Assembly: GCA_900313615.1 (NCBI GenBank)
Contig: OMRP01000006.1
Span: 32,796 to 96,795, forward strand
Length of the DNA: 64,000 nt
DNA from: an uncultured Prevotellaceae bacterium
GTDB taxonomy: Bacteria > Bacteroidota > Bacteroidia > Bacteroidales > Bacteroidaceae
Reading direction: 5' to 3'
Shown here one piece after another: positions 54,578-63,058 of this stretch. Numbering within the stretch: position 1 is the stretch's first letter; each line of letters begins with the position of its first letter. Position numbers and translations under genes: made by a program. Below the pieces are notes generated by a model. That model was not told where the DNA came from. It worked only from the letters and a program-made list of their open reading frames with translations, and ran no database searches.

Positions 54578-56554
54578 TTACGCGTCGATATTGGCGTAGG
54601 TAGCGTTTTTCTCAATGAATTCGCGGCGTGGCTCCACGTCGTCGCCCATGAGCATCGAGAATATCTCGTCGGCCTCGGCTGCGTTCTCGATGGTCACCTG
54701 TTTCAGCAGGCGGGTCTTCGGGTCCATGGTCGTCTCCCATAACTGCTCGGGATTCATCTCACCCAAACCTTTGTAGCGCTGGATGGTGATACCGCTCTTG
54801 GTGTCTTCGGAACCATTGCCGTATTTGTCGAGGAAGGCCTGTCGCTGCCGCTCATCGTAACAATACTCCTTCACCTTGTTCTTGTAGGTGCAGAGATAGA
54901 GTGGTGGAGTGGCGATATACAGGTGTCCCTCCTGAATCACCTTGGGCATGAAACGGTAGAAGAGAGTCATGATGAGTGTGTCGATGTGAGAACCATCGAC
55001 GTCGGCGTCGGTCATAATGATGATCTTGTCGTAACGCAATTTCTCGATGTTGGCCTCTTTGTCGCCCTCGCCTTCAACGCCGAAGCGTACGCCAATGCTC
55101 TGGATGATGTTCATCACCGACTCGGCTTCGAACACACGGTGCCACTGTACCTTCTCCACGTTCAGAATCTTACCACGCAAAGGAAGGATGGCCTGGGTGT
55201 AGCGGTCGCGTCCTTGCTTGGCGGAGCCACCGGCGGAGTCACCCTCGACGAGGAAAATCTCACATTCTTTCGGGTCTTTGTTCGAACAGTCGGCCAACTT
55301 ACCGGGCAGTCCACCGCCCGACATCACGTTTTTCCTTTGCACACTCTCGCGCGCCTTGCGGGCGGCGATACGGGCTGTGGCGGCAAGTACCACCTTGTCG
55401 CATATCTGGTGCGCCTCTTTCGGGTGCTCCTCCAGATAGTTGGCCAGCGCCTCGCCCACGGCCTGTTGTACAGCACCACTTACCTCGCTGTTGCCCAACT
55501 TGGTTTTCGTCTGGCCTTCAAACTGAGGCTCTGCCACCTTGATGGAGATGACGGCGGTGAGTCCCTCGCGGAAGTCTTCGCTGGCAATCTCTATCTTTGC
55601 CTTCTCTATCTGCTTGGCAATGGCAGCGTCGTTGTCGGCATATTTCTTCAGCGTGCGCGTGAGGGCTATGCGGAAGCCCATCAGGTGTGTGCCACCTTCT
55701 ATGGTGTTGATGTTGTTGACATAGGAATGGATGTTTTCCGAATAGTCGGTGTTGTACATCACAGCCACCTCAATGGGGATGCCCTGCTTCTCGGTCTTCA
55801 AGTAGATGACATCATCGAACAGGTGTGTGCGGTGGCGGTCGATGTAACGCACAAACTCCTTCAAGCCTTCCTTGGCATGGTATACGGCTTCCTTGGTCTT
55901 TCCTTCTTCGTCGGGACGCAAATCACGCAGCGTGATGGTGATGCCCGCGTTCAGGTAGGCCAATTCGCGCATACGACGGGCGATGATGTCCCATTGATAG
56001 GTCGTTGTGGTGAAGATGGTGGGGTCGGGCCAAAACTGTTGGCGTGTACCCCGTTGGTCGGTCTCGCCCACTACCTTGACGGGATAAAGGGGCTTGCCCT
56101 GCTCATATTCCTGTTGATAGATCTTGCCGTCGCGATAAACCTGAGAGAGCATGTGTGCTGATAGGGCGTTCACGCAACTCACGCCCACACCATGCAAGCC
56201 ACCGCTCACCTTATAGGAGCCTTTGTCGAACTTGCCACCGGCATGGAGCACGGTCATTACCACCTCCAAGGCCGACTTATGCAGTTTCTTGTGCTCATCC
56301 ACGGGGATGCCGCGTCCGTTGTCGAGCACGGTGATGGAGTTGTCCTCGTTGATAGTCACTTCGATGTGGGTACAGAAACCCGCCATCGCCTCGTCGATGG
56401 AGTTGTCCACGGTCTCGTTCACCAGATGGTGCAGACCTTTCTCACTGATGTCACCGATGTACATGGCCGGGCGTTTGCGCACGGCCTCCAAGCCTTCCAA
56501 CACTTGAATGTTGCTGGCTGAATAGTTCGTTCCGTTGTTTTGTATTTCTGCCAT
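54578..56554 (-). CDS. gyrB: DNA gyrase subunit B
   Basis: 658 aa from ATG 56554 (the open frame to 56677 crosses the promoter). GHKL ATPase domain (VRKRPAMYIGDISEKGLHHL, VLDNGRGIPVDEHKK, GGLHGVGVSCVNAL), transducer, and Toprim domain (FLVEGDSAGGSAKQGRDR, MTDADVDGSHIDTL) to the C-terminal PRREFIEKNA. The motifs fit GyrB rather than ParE. It forms the ATP-driven half of gyrase; no gyrA is in the window. Confidence 0.96.
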   Translation of the reverse strand: MAEIQNNGTNYSASNIQVLEGLEAVRKRPAMYIGDISEKGLHHLVNETVDNSIDEAMAGFCTHIEVTINEDNSITVLDNGRGIPVDEHKKLHKSALEVVMTVLHAGGKFDKGSYKVSGGLHGVGVSCVNALSAHMLSQVYRDGKIYQQEYEQGKPLYPVKVVGETDQRGTRQQFWPDPTIFTTTTYQWDIIARRMRELAYLNAGITITLRDLRPDEEGKTKEAVYHAKEGLKEFVRYIDRHRTHLFDDVIYLKTEKQGIPIEVAVMYNTDYSENIHSYVNNINTIEGGTHLMGFRIALTRTLKKYADNDAAIAKQIEKAKIEIASEDFREGLTAVISIKVAEPQFEGQTKTKLGNSEVSGAVQQAVGEALANYLEEHPKEAHQICDKVVLAATARIAARKARESVQRKNVMSGGGLPGKLADCSNKDPKECEIFLVEGDSAGGSAKQGRDRYTQAILPLRGKILNVEKVQWHRVFEAESVMNIIQSIGVRFGVEGEGDKEANIEKLRYDKIIIMTDADVDGSHIDTLIMTLFYRFMPKVIQEGHLYIATPPLYLCTYKNKVKEYCYDERQRQAFLDKYGNGSEDTKSGITIQRYKGLGEMNPEQLWETTMDPKTRLLKQVTIENAAEADEIFSMLMGDDVEPRREFIEKNATYANIDA

Positions 56555-56632
56555 TTTGGTTTTTCGTTCTTTGCATTGCAGGATAGGTGTAAACCTTTTT
56601 CCCAAGGGAAAAATATCCCGAAAACACAGGTG

Positions 56633-56663
56633 CAAAGTTACGAAAAAACGAGCGAAGAACAAA
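56633..56663 (-). promoter_or_regulatory. Promoter of gyrB
   Basis: Minus strand TTTG (56663-56660), 19 bases, TAACTTTG (56640-56633). Leader about 70 bases. Confidence 0.75.
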
Positions 56664-56833
56664 ATGAATTCATTCATTTTTTATTCCGAGTTGGAGTAAC
56701 TTATTTAAAGAATCATAAAAAGAGGGAAAAGCGAATGAAAACCTTGCTTTTCTTTCGCTTTTCCGAGTAAAAGTATCTTCAATAAAGTAAATAAATCGAA
56801 AAATTGGTGGGCTATGGGGGCGGGGGTGGTTTT

Positions 56834-59800
56834 TCAGTCCAGCAACACAAAAGCGGCCCAGAACTCAGGATGGTCGAAGCGGCCATTGTCGATGGAGCGA
56901 AGATAGCGCTGTGCCCCTCGGAAAGCCTCGCGCTTAGACTGTCCTTCAAGCAGGTGGTTGTAAAATGTGGTCATAAGAATTTGTGTGGCTTCATCAGCCA
57001 CTTCCCACAGGCTCATCACGATGGTCTGCACGCCGGCTTTCTTGAAGCCGCGCTGTAGGCCGAAGACGCCTTCTCCCTGACGGATGTCGCCCCGTCCCGT
57101 CTTGCAGGCGGAGAGCACAACAAGGTCTATTCCGCGCAGGTCGAGTCGAGATATTTCTTGGGCCGTGAGAATGCCGTCATCGGCATCCATGGGCATGTCC
57201 TGTCCTTGTAGAGCCTTGTTGGCGCCGGCAAAGAGCAGTCCGCTTCGTGCCAATGCTTTGTCTTCACCGCTGCTCCGCTGTCGCTCGTCGTGTGCGAGGA
57301 ACCATAGTTGTTGCTGCTGAGCCGCCTGTTGGGGAGTAAAGTAGAAACCGTGTGTAGCCATGTGGAGGATGTGGGGCACATGGCCGCTCATCGCCTTGAC
57401 GGATGTTTCTGTGGCGTCGCTGCCGGTATGCAGTATTGAAGAGAGATGTCTTCCGTCGAACGACCGCTTGATTTCTTCCACTTCTGTCAGCGTGGCGGGC
57501 AGGTATTTCGAGGTGAGGCCGCGCACAGCCATGCTGTCTATCAAACTACGGTGGAGGTCAATGGATACCTCGAGAGCCTCCTCGGAAGTCTCCCCCATCC
57601 CCTCCGAAGGAGGGGTGCCGCTGCTGACAGGAGATGCGTTGTAATCCACGCCACCATACAATACAGCCCCTTTTTCCCTCCCTTGTAAGGAGCCAGAGAA
57701 AGTCTTTTGCTCCCTCCCCTTGGGAGGGTTGGGGTGGGTGTCGTGGTCGCCCATTATCTCCCTCGTTGATGAGAGCCTATACATCTCATATTCCTCCATG
57801 CCCTCCGCATATTCGATGCCGATGTTGTGCAGCGCCCCGGCTGGCGAGAAATAGATTTTCCGGATGCCTTTCAGCTCCTGTTGCAAAGGTTGCCACACCA
57901 GTTGGGTGAGTTCGGGACAGTGGTAATACACGGGGTCGCTCACCCTTTGCAGTTGTCGTTGCTCGAACAATGGGATGAATTTCGGTTCCTTGTCGTCGCG
58001 ACGCAGGGTGAGTGCCGCTATCATGGTGCTGTCGGTGCCGTAGACTTGGAACGCGAGAAATTCCACGGCTATCTCATCGTTCTTCAGCATTTGTTGCACA
58101 TCTTTCCACGTGGTGCGTAGTTTGCCCGTGAAGTCGCCATAGGCTTTCGACCGTTTCGTTAACTCTCGTTCCTGACGTGCGGTAACGCGAGCCAACGAGT
58201 CGGCGTTCATGGGGCGGTTGGCGATGGGCATAGCATAGAGTTGTTGCAGTTGCATGCGGTTGGCTTGCAACTCTTCGAACATACGCAGTGCCTCTTGGTC
58301 GCCGCTCTCGCGTATCAGTCGATTCATTTCTATCTCGGTGCTTAGGAGCAGCCCCTTGGCAAAGAGACACGACTTGTCGTAGAGGTCAGGACTGGTGGTG
58401 GCGTGTGAGCGCAACACATAGGTGGGGAAGACATTGGTGAAGTCGTTGGACATTTGGTTCCAGAACGTGGCACGTTGTTTGGCGGTCAGTCCGGTGAATT
58501 GTTGAAGCACGTTGTCATAACTGATGCTGATGCTCTGCCTGAAGAAGTCCAGGCTCTCGTCGTAATGGCCCAGTATGGCATGATAGCCTGCTAGGTTGCT
58601 CAGGGCAGTGGCGTAGTTGGGATGGTGCTCTCCCAAACTTGTGCGACTGGTCATCATGGCTCGTGTTCCAGTCTCCTTGGCTCGTTCGTATTCGCCATGA
58701 CGGAAGAGGAGCGAGGCGAGGTTGTTTAGCGAGAGGGCATAGTCGGGGTGTGTGGCACCGAGCACTGCCTTGCGTATCTCAGCGGCCTTCACACAGTGTT
58801 CCACAGCTTTGTCGGTATTGCCGAGAGCCGAATAATAGTTAGACAGGTTGCTCAGGCATGCAGCATAGTCAGTATTCATGCCATTGGCATCCCGCTGCCA
58901 GATGGCGAGGGCTTGTTCACCATATTCCGCGGCTTTGGCATTGTCGCCAAGGGCGGAGTAATAATGTGATAGGTTGTTCAACGACTGGGCACATAACGGG
59001 TGGTTCTGTCCCAAAGCCGTCTGTCGAATAGTCAGGGCGCGTGTGCCCAGGTCGATGGCGCGTCGTTGATTACCCAACTGCGAGGAGTTGTTGGCTAGGT
59101 CGCTTAGTACGGTGGCGTAGTCGGGATGGGCGGTGCCCACAGTGTTGCGTAGGATTTTCATCGACTGCATGCACAGATCCACGGCCTTGCTGTAGTCACC
59201 GAGTGATGAATAATAGTTGGCTAGGTGGTCGAGGGTCATGGCATAACTGGCATCGTCGGCCTGTCCTGTCGAGAGCAACTGCTCTTGGGCCATCATCCCA
59301 TATTCCAATGCTTTCGTGGCGTCGCCGAGTTGCGAGCAATAGACGGCCAGGTTGTTCAGCGATGTGACATACGCCTCGCCGTTATCTCCTTGTGTGGTCT
59401 TGAACACCTGCATGGCTGTGGTCTCCATCCTCACCGCCTCGCTGTAGTTGCCTTTTTCCGACAGATACCGTGCCAGGTTGCTCAGCGATTGTGCATATTT
59501 GGGGTGTTGCTCTCCCACAGCCGCTTTATAAGCATCCGTGGCGGCACGGCCACAGTCCAGCGCTTTGGTGATGTCGCCGAGGTGAGAATAATACACTGAT
59601 AGGTTCTGCATCGAGGTGGCAAACTCCTCGTCGGCCTTACCATATAGGGACAGTGTGACGGCAGCCTCTTTCTCGCCCCATTCCACGGCCTTGAGATAGT
59701 TGCCAGTGTTGTAATAGCAGCGGGCCAACTTGAAGAGGACAAGGGCGTAAGTGTCGTCGTTCTCAGAATAGTTTTTCGCGTAGCCTTCACGGTATTGTTC

Positions 59801-59950
59801 ATAGTAGGTGATGGCCTCACTATATTGCTTGTTGTCTTCAGCCTCTTGTGCCCGCTGGCTCCATTCGTTCATCTGGGCCACAGTCTGGGCTGTCGCCACC
59901 ATCATGGAGGCAACCGTAAATAAGATGAGGAGAACGTACCGTCTTTTCAT
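56834..59950 (-). CDS. Secreted TPR-CHAT protein (caspase-fold peptidase-like)
   Basis: 1,038 aa. Start 59950 gives the signal peptide RRYVLLILFTVASMMVATAQ; the frame reaches 60013 but the extra residues cross the promoter. About fifteen TPR units of 42 residues (pattern YATALSNLAGYHAILGHYDE) fill residues 25-540, then a helical linker, then a CHAT domain (about 690-1038) with the caspase-like dyad H867 in HMATHGFYF and C949 in VVLSACKTGRG. CHAT domains cleave protein partners in several systems; a secreted TPR-CHAT is common in Bacteroidota but its target is unknown. Residues about 737-800 carry Pro/Gly-rich stretches (THPNPPKGREQ, SGTPPSEGMGET) encoded by palindromic repeats. Confidence 0.88.
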   Translation of the reverse strand: MKRRYVLLILFTVASMMVATAQTVAQMNEWSQRAQEAEDNKQYSEAITYYEQYREGYAKNYSENDDTYALVLFKLARCYYNTGNYLKAVEWGEKEAAVTLSLYGKADEEFATSMQNLSVYYSHLGDITKALDCGRAATDAYKAAVGEQHPKYAQSLSNLARYLSEKGNYSEAVRMETTAMQVFKTTQGDNGEAYVTSLNNLAVYCSQLGDATKALEYGMMAQEQLLSTGQADDASYAMTLDHLANYYSSLGDYSKAVDLCMQSMKILRNTVGTAHPDYATVLSDLANNSSQLGNQRRAIDLGTRALTIRQTALGQNHPLCAQSLNNLSHYYSALGDNAKAAEYGEQALAIWQRDANGMNTDYAACLSNLSNYYSALGNTDKAVEHCVKAAEIRKAVLGATHPDYALSLNNLASLLFRHGEYERAKETGTRAMMTSRTSLGEHHPNYATALSNLAGYHAILGHYDESLDFFRQSISISYDNVLQQFTGLTAKQRATFWNQMSNDFTNVFPTYVLRSHATTSPDLYDKSCLFAKGLLLSTEIEMNRLIRESGDQEALRMFEELQANRMQLQQLYAMPIANRPMNADSLARVTARQERELTKRSKAYGDFTGKLRTTWKDVQQMLKNDEIAVEFLAFQVYGTDSTMIAALTLRRDDKEPKFIPLFEQRQLQRVSDPVYYHCPELTQLVWQPLQQELKGIRKIYFSPAGALHNIGIEYAEGMEEYEMYRLSSTREIMGDHDTHPNPPKGREQKTFSGSLQGREKGAVLYGGVDYNASPVSSGTPPSEGMGETSEEALEVSIDLHRSLIDSMAVRGLTSKYLPATLTEVEEIKRSFDGRHLSSILHTGSDATETSVKAMSGHVPHILHMATHGFYFTPQQAAQQQQLWFLAHDERQRSSGEDKALARSGLLFAGANKALQGQDMPMDADDGILTAQEISRLDLRGIDLVVLSACKTGRGDIRQGEGVFGLQRGFKKAGVQTIVMSLWEVADEATQILMTTFYNHLLEGQSKREAFRGAQRYLRSIDNGRFDHPEFWAAFVLLD
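57594..57742. repeat. Three palindromic repeat copies inside the CHAT gene
   Basis: Copies at 57594-57618 (CCCCTCCGAAGGAGGGG), 57670-57695 (CCCTCCCTTGTAAGGAG) and 57709-57742 (CTCCCTCCCCTTGGGAGGGT then TGGGGTGGGT). All are in frame and lie between the linker and the catalytic part of the CHAT domain. Confidence 0.8.
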
Positions 59951-59970
59951 GGCGCGAAGGGTTGGTTTTG

Positions 59971-60001
59971 CAAATATATCATTTTTATTGACATTCACCA
60001 A
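59971..60001 (-). promoter_or_regulatory. Candidate promoter of the CHAT gene
   Basis: Minus strand TTG (60001-59999), 20 bases, TATATTTG (59978-59971), 21 bases before the chosen start. Confidence 0.55.
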
Positions 60002-60036
60002 GCATTTTGCCATTTTTCATTCACCTAATGCCCTTA

Positions 60037-60101
60037 CATCCCCTCCCTTTGGGAGGGTTGGGGTGGGTCTTCTCCCCTTTGGGGGGGGGACGGGGTGGGT
60101 A
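60037..60101. repeat. Double palindromic repeat between rpsT and the CHAT gene
   Basis: CCCCTCCCTTTGGGAGGGTT then GGGGTGGGT, directly followed by CTCCCCTTTGGGGGGGGGAC then GGGGTGGGT. The first is nearly identical to the copy at 57709. It may also terminate rpsT transcripts. Confidence 0.8.
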
Positions 60102-60159
60102 ACAAAAATGCCGCAACTGCACGAAGCAATTGCGGCACTAATATCGTGTCGTATACCTA

Positions 60160-60414
60160 TTAAGCCATCTTGTTAATCTGGCGCGTCAGACTCGACTTCA
60201 GGTTAGCGGCCTTGTTCTTGTGGATAATGTTGGTCTTTGCCAACTTGTCCAACATCTTCTGGACGCTGGGATAAAGCTTCAAAGCTTCTTCCTTATCGGT
60301 AATAGCGCGCAGTTTACGCACGGCGTTACGCATGGTCTTGGCGTAATACCTATTGTGCAGGTTCTTTTTCTTGTCCTGACGGATTCTCTTGAGTGCTGAT
60401 TTATGGTTTGCCAT
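60160..60414 (-). CDS. rpsT: Small ribosomal subunit protein S20 (bS20)
   Basis: 84 aa, basic, all-helical: [20 protein letters not shown], then [13 protein letters not shown] and the C-terminal [20 protein letters not shown]. Binds 16S rRNA early in 30S assembly. Located 33 bases after tRNA-Glu on the same strand and probably transcribed with it. Confidence 0.97.
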   Translation of the reverse strand: MANHKSALKRIRQDKKKNLHNRYYAKTMRNAVRKLRAITDKEEALKLYPSVQKMLDKLAKTNIIHKNKAANLKSSLTRQINKMA

Positions 60415-60447
60415 CTCTGTTGTTAGTTGTTTTTGTTCTTAATTTTG

Positions 60448-60519
60448 TAGTCCCTAGCAGAGTCGAACTGCTCTTTAGAGAATGAAAATCTCTCGTCCTA
60501 ACCGATAGACGAAGGGACC
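60448..60519 (-). tRNA. tRNA-Glu (anticodon TTC)
   Basis: The minus strand folds as a cloverleaf: acceptor GGTCCCT/AGGGACT (G1 pairs T), D arm GTCTATCGGTTAGGAC, anticodon stem AGAGA/TCTCT with loop TTTTCAT (anticodon TTC), T arm GCAGTTCGACTCTGC, discriminator A. CCA is not encoded. Confidence 0.95.
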
Positions 60520-60540
60520 ATCGACTTAATTTTGCGGGTG

Positions 60541-60572
60541 CAAAGTTACACCATTTTTCATTTCCCACCAAA
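60541..60572 (-). promoter_or_regulatory. Promoter of the tRNA-Glu/rpsT unit
   Basis: Minus strand TTTG (60572-60569), 20 bases, TAACTTTG (60548-60541). Transcription would start about 15 bases before the tRNA. Confidence 0.75.
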
Positions 60573-60657
60573 TTTTTTCAAGAATTTTTCTTCAGAAAAC
60601 ATTTTTTTTCGTGTTACAATGGGTCTTACTGTTCGTTTTTCGCTATTTTTGCAACAG

Positions 60658-61386
60658 ATGTTGCGCAAAACGAAAGCCATCGTGCTCAGAACCATCAAGT
60701 ATGGTGAACAAAAAATCATCGTTGATATGTTCACCGAAACCGACGGGCGACTGTCGGTGGTGGCGCGTCTGCCCAAATCGCAAAAGGGGAAGTTCCGCAA
60801 GCCGCTTTTCCAACCGCTCACCATACTCGACATCGAATACGACCAACGAGCCAACACATCGCTTTACCAACTGCGTGACGCCTCGTTATGGATACCCTAT
60901 ACCCTTCTGCGTATGGATCCCGTAAAAAATGCCCTCGCACTCTTTCTCGCGGAGTTTCTCTACCATGCCACACGGGGCGAACAGCAAAATGTGGCGCTCT
61001 TCCATTATGTGGCACAGAGTATGGAGTGGCTTGACGCGGCGCAGGGCAGTCTTGCCAATTTCCATTTGGTGATGATGATGCGGTTGACGCGCTTTGTGGG
61101 CTTCTTTCCCAACACCGAGGACTACCGACCGGGCTGTTTCTTCGACCTGCAAAATGGTTGTTATAGCGTGGAGATGCCTGGTCATCGCGATGTCATACCT
61201 CCCGACGAGGCGGCGCATATCGGCACGCTCATGCGCCTGAACTATGAAACGATGCACCTCTTCCGCATGACCCGTGCAGAGCGCAACCGCTGTATCGATG
61301 TCATCATCCAATATTACCGTCTCCACGTACCGGGTTTCCCCGAACTCAACAGCACCTCTGTGATGCGGGAAATGTTTGAAAGGTAA
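60658..61386 (+). CDS. recO: DNA repair protein RecO
   Basis: 242 aa from ATG 60658; the frame extends to 60532 but the added residues are not RecO-like. The N-terminal OB fold begins MLRKTKAIVLRTIKYGEQKI and includes TETDGRLSVVARLPKSQKGK; the C-terminal helical domain follows. RecO loads RecA at gaps with RecR. The cysteine pairs of the zinc site found in many RecO proteins are not evident, as in other Bacteroidota. A TATTTTTG box (60645-60652) ends five bases before the ATG. Confidence 0.93.
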   Translation: MLRKTKAIVLRTIKYGEQKIIVDMFTETDGRLSVVARLPKSQKGKFRKPLFQPLTILDIEYDQRANTSLYQLRDASLWIPYTLLRMDPVKNALALFLAEFLYHATRGEQQNVALFHYVAQSMEWLDAAQGSLANFHLVMMMRLTRFVGFFPNTEDYRPGCFFDLQNGCYSVEMPGHRDVIPPDEAAHIGTLMRLNYETMHLFRMTRAERNRCIDVIIQYYRLHVPGFPELNSTSVMREMFER

Positions 61387-61447
61387 AAAGGTAAAGAAGT
61401 AAAGAAGTAAAAAGGTAAAAGGGTAAAAGAGTAAAAAGGTAAATAAC
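61380..61447. repeat. GTAAAAAG-type short tandem repeat
   Basis: About eight units of 7-9 bases (AGGTAAAA, GAAGTAAA, GGGTAAAA) fill the gap between recO and the RHS fragment. Similar arrays lie at 41655 and 51395. Confidence 0.8.
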
Positions 61448-61462
61448 GTGAGTTCGACGAAT

Positions 61463-61690
61463 TCAGAATAACGAAAGCTGTGTGTCTAATGTTCTTTGAA
61501 CATTGATGCACGTCTTTTTTGGGAAACAACAATATGCGGCCAACGCTCCGAGCATGTTAACGACGAAGTTCTCAAAGCATCTGTGCCTGGAGTGCTCCAC
61601 CTGCGCGATGTTCTTCAGCTCGTCATTGACGGTCTCGATGATGGCCCTCTTCCTGAGCAGCAGTTTGTCAGAGACGCTCCCACTCATATC
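61463..61690 (-). mobile_element. IS982-family transposase 3-prime remnant
   Basis: The last 75 residues ([55 protein letters not shown]) match the C-terminus of IS982-type DDE transposases, including the conserved E of the catalytic triad in IIETVND. No start or inverted-repeat pair is present, so it is an inactive fragment fused in frame to the RHS tip. Confidence 0.85.
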
Positions 61691-61879
61691 ACATCCAAAT
61701 AATGAAGAGCCATCTATATAATTTGAATTATTAATAGAAGACCAATCATGGAAGAAATTTTGTGCAGCCACATCAAAACCTGTTCCCCAATAGCTTTTGC
61801 CGGATTGACTACTTCCTATTAGACGTCCAATAAGTCCGCTTGCCCAATACCCATTTACGAACAATATCTTCTTTCCATC

Positions 61880-62130
61880 TGGATCTACCGCATTCACTGG
61901 ATCTCCTCCACAGTACGCATACGGACTCACGCTGTAGTACTTCTCGCAGAGCGGATCCATCCTGTCCCAACGTGCGGTGACGGGGTTGTACTGCCTCGCG
62001 CCGTAGTCGTAGGTGTTCAGACCGTGCATCTTGTCCAGCTCCTTTCCGTTGTACCTTCGCGACTGTTTGTCGCTGTCCGTCCTGCCGTCACAGAACTGCG
62101 TGCCGGAGGGATAGTAGTTCATCTTCTGCG
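61880..62130 (-). repeat. RHS core direct repeat, copy 1
   Basis: Nearly identical in DNA and protein to 63750-63995 (for example GGGTTGTACTGCCTCGCGCC and GTAGTCGTAGGTGTTCAGAC occur in both). Such repeats allow recombinational swapping of RHS tips. Confidence 0.9.
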
Positions 62131-62524
62131 CGACGGTTCCCTTGTCGGTGCCGTTGGCAATGATGACCTGACGTACGCTGCCGAGATGGTCACGGTCGTA
62201 GTAGTAGAAGACGAACCTGTCCTTGGCGGGGTTGGAGGGAACCTCTAATGCCTGGCAGTAGCCCTCGTCGAACTGGTACTTGTCAATGCGTCCGTTCTTC
62301 ATCGTGAGCGTGCCGCCGAGCAGGTAGTCCGTGGAATCCGCGGCCAGGATCTCCGACGGTGCCAGTTCCCTCGTGCTGCCTATGGGGACGGTGATGTTCG
62401 ACACCGCCGTCAGGTAGGTATGTATCTTATTCACAATCATTTCTTTCTGTAGATATAACTCTTGCTGGAGACGACGTTCCCGTCATGGTCGATATTTCAA
62501 CTATCATGCTCCCCTAATACAAAT

Positions 62525-63058
62525 CTAAAAAACAAAGATATCAGTATTCATATATAAATAAGAAAGGTTTTTTCTTATTTTTTTACGGATTTTTCTCTCA
62601 TGTCTCATAGATTTAGTTGAGGAACTCCATTCAAATACGACCTCATTGTTCTTGTCAAAAATAGCAAAATAAGAACAGAATGGACCATAAACACGGTCAT
62701 CCCATCTTTTATTATCACTCATATCTAAATCTAATATAGAATAAATACGGTTTAGTTTTTCTATTATTTTGTTGAAATGATATGATTTATATCTTGTTAA
62801 GTCGCTACTTCGGTAATATATTACTGTCTCATGTCGTTTTTCTACAACAATTGCCCAATAAAATCCAAACATATATGCATAGTAAGAACATCCTTGAAGA
62901 CTATCGGACAAATTCTCCTCGTCAATAATATTCATTAAACTTATATGACAACTCTGATATTCTCTTAACAACAGAGAGTCAATTTCTTCAGCCTTTAAAC
63001 TTAAAAGGCTAACTTGGAATAATAAAATCAATACCACATATATTCTTTTCATAGTCAT
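62525..63058 (-). CDS. Candidate immunity protein for the RHS tip
   Basis: 177 aa, no family recognised. It begins with a signal-like segment (IYVVLILLFQVSLLSLKAEE) and continues as a mixed alpha/beta protein rich in Tyr, Lys and Ser. Its ATG overlaps the RHS stop (ATGA; alternative start MKR at 63052), the arrangement of toxin-immunity pairs. The DNA is clearly richer in A+T than the RHS core on either side, which suggests acquisition with the tip. If the signal is real it would protect in the periplasm, so the toxin would act there or on entry. Confidence 0.6.
   Translation of the reverse strand: MTMKRIYVVLILLFQVSLLSLKAEEIDSLLLREYQSCHISLMNIIDEENLSDSLQGCSYYAYMFGFYWAIVVEKRHETVIYYRSSDLTRYKSYHFNKIIEKLNRIYSILDLDMSDNKRWDDRVYGPFCSYFAIFDKNNEVVFEWSSSTKSMRHERKIRKKIRKNLSYLYMNTDIFVF

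Larger units (their letters stand above)
61463..62440 (-). pseudogene. Orphan RHS 3-prime module with tip truncated by an IS982-like remnant
   Basis: The frame (325 codons) holds only the end of an RHS/YD-repeat protein: [13 protein letters not shown], the core [20 protein letters not shown] to NAVDPDG (to residue 189), then about 60 residues of a variable tip ([20 protein letters not shown] to YIDGSSLFG) and, from about residue 251, the C-terminus of a transposase. Immediately upstream the region 62441-62520 reads in another frame and no RHS sequence continues, so this is a displaced 3-prime module rather than a full gene. The tip start resembles lipase-like RHS tips of Bacteroidota (from memory, unsure). 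An immunity gene for it is not seen. Whether it is expressed is doubtful. Confidence 0.8.

Noticed and set aside
54923-56161. 412-codon open frame opposite gyrB
   Set aside because: Shadow of gyrB; no start context or domain.
56834-59950. TPR-CHAT protein as part of a type III-E CRISPR (craspase) system
   Set aside because: It has a signal peptide, and no gRAMP, cas1/2 or array is near.
61380-61447. CRISPR-like short array
   Set aside because: Units are 7-9 bases without spacers; a simple tandem repeat. No cas genes.
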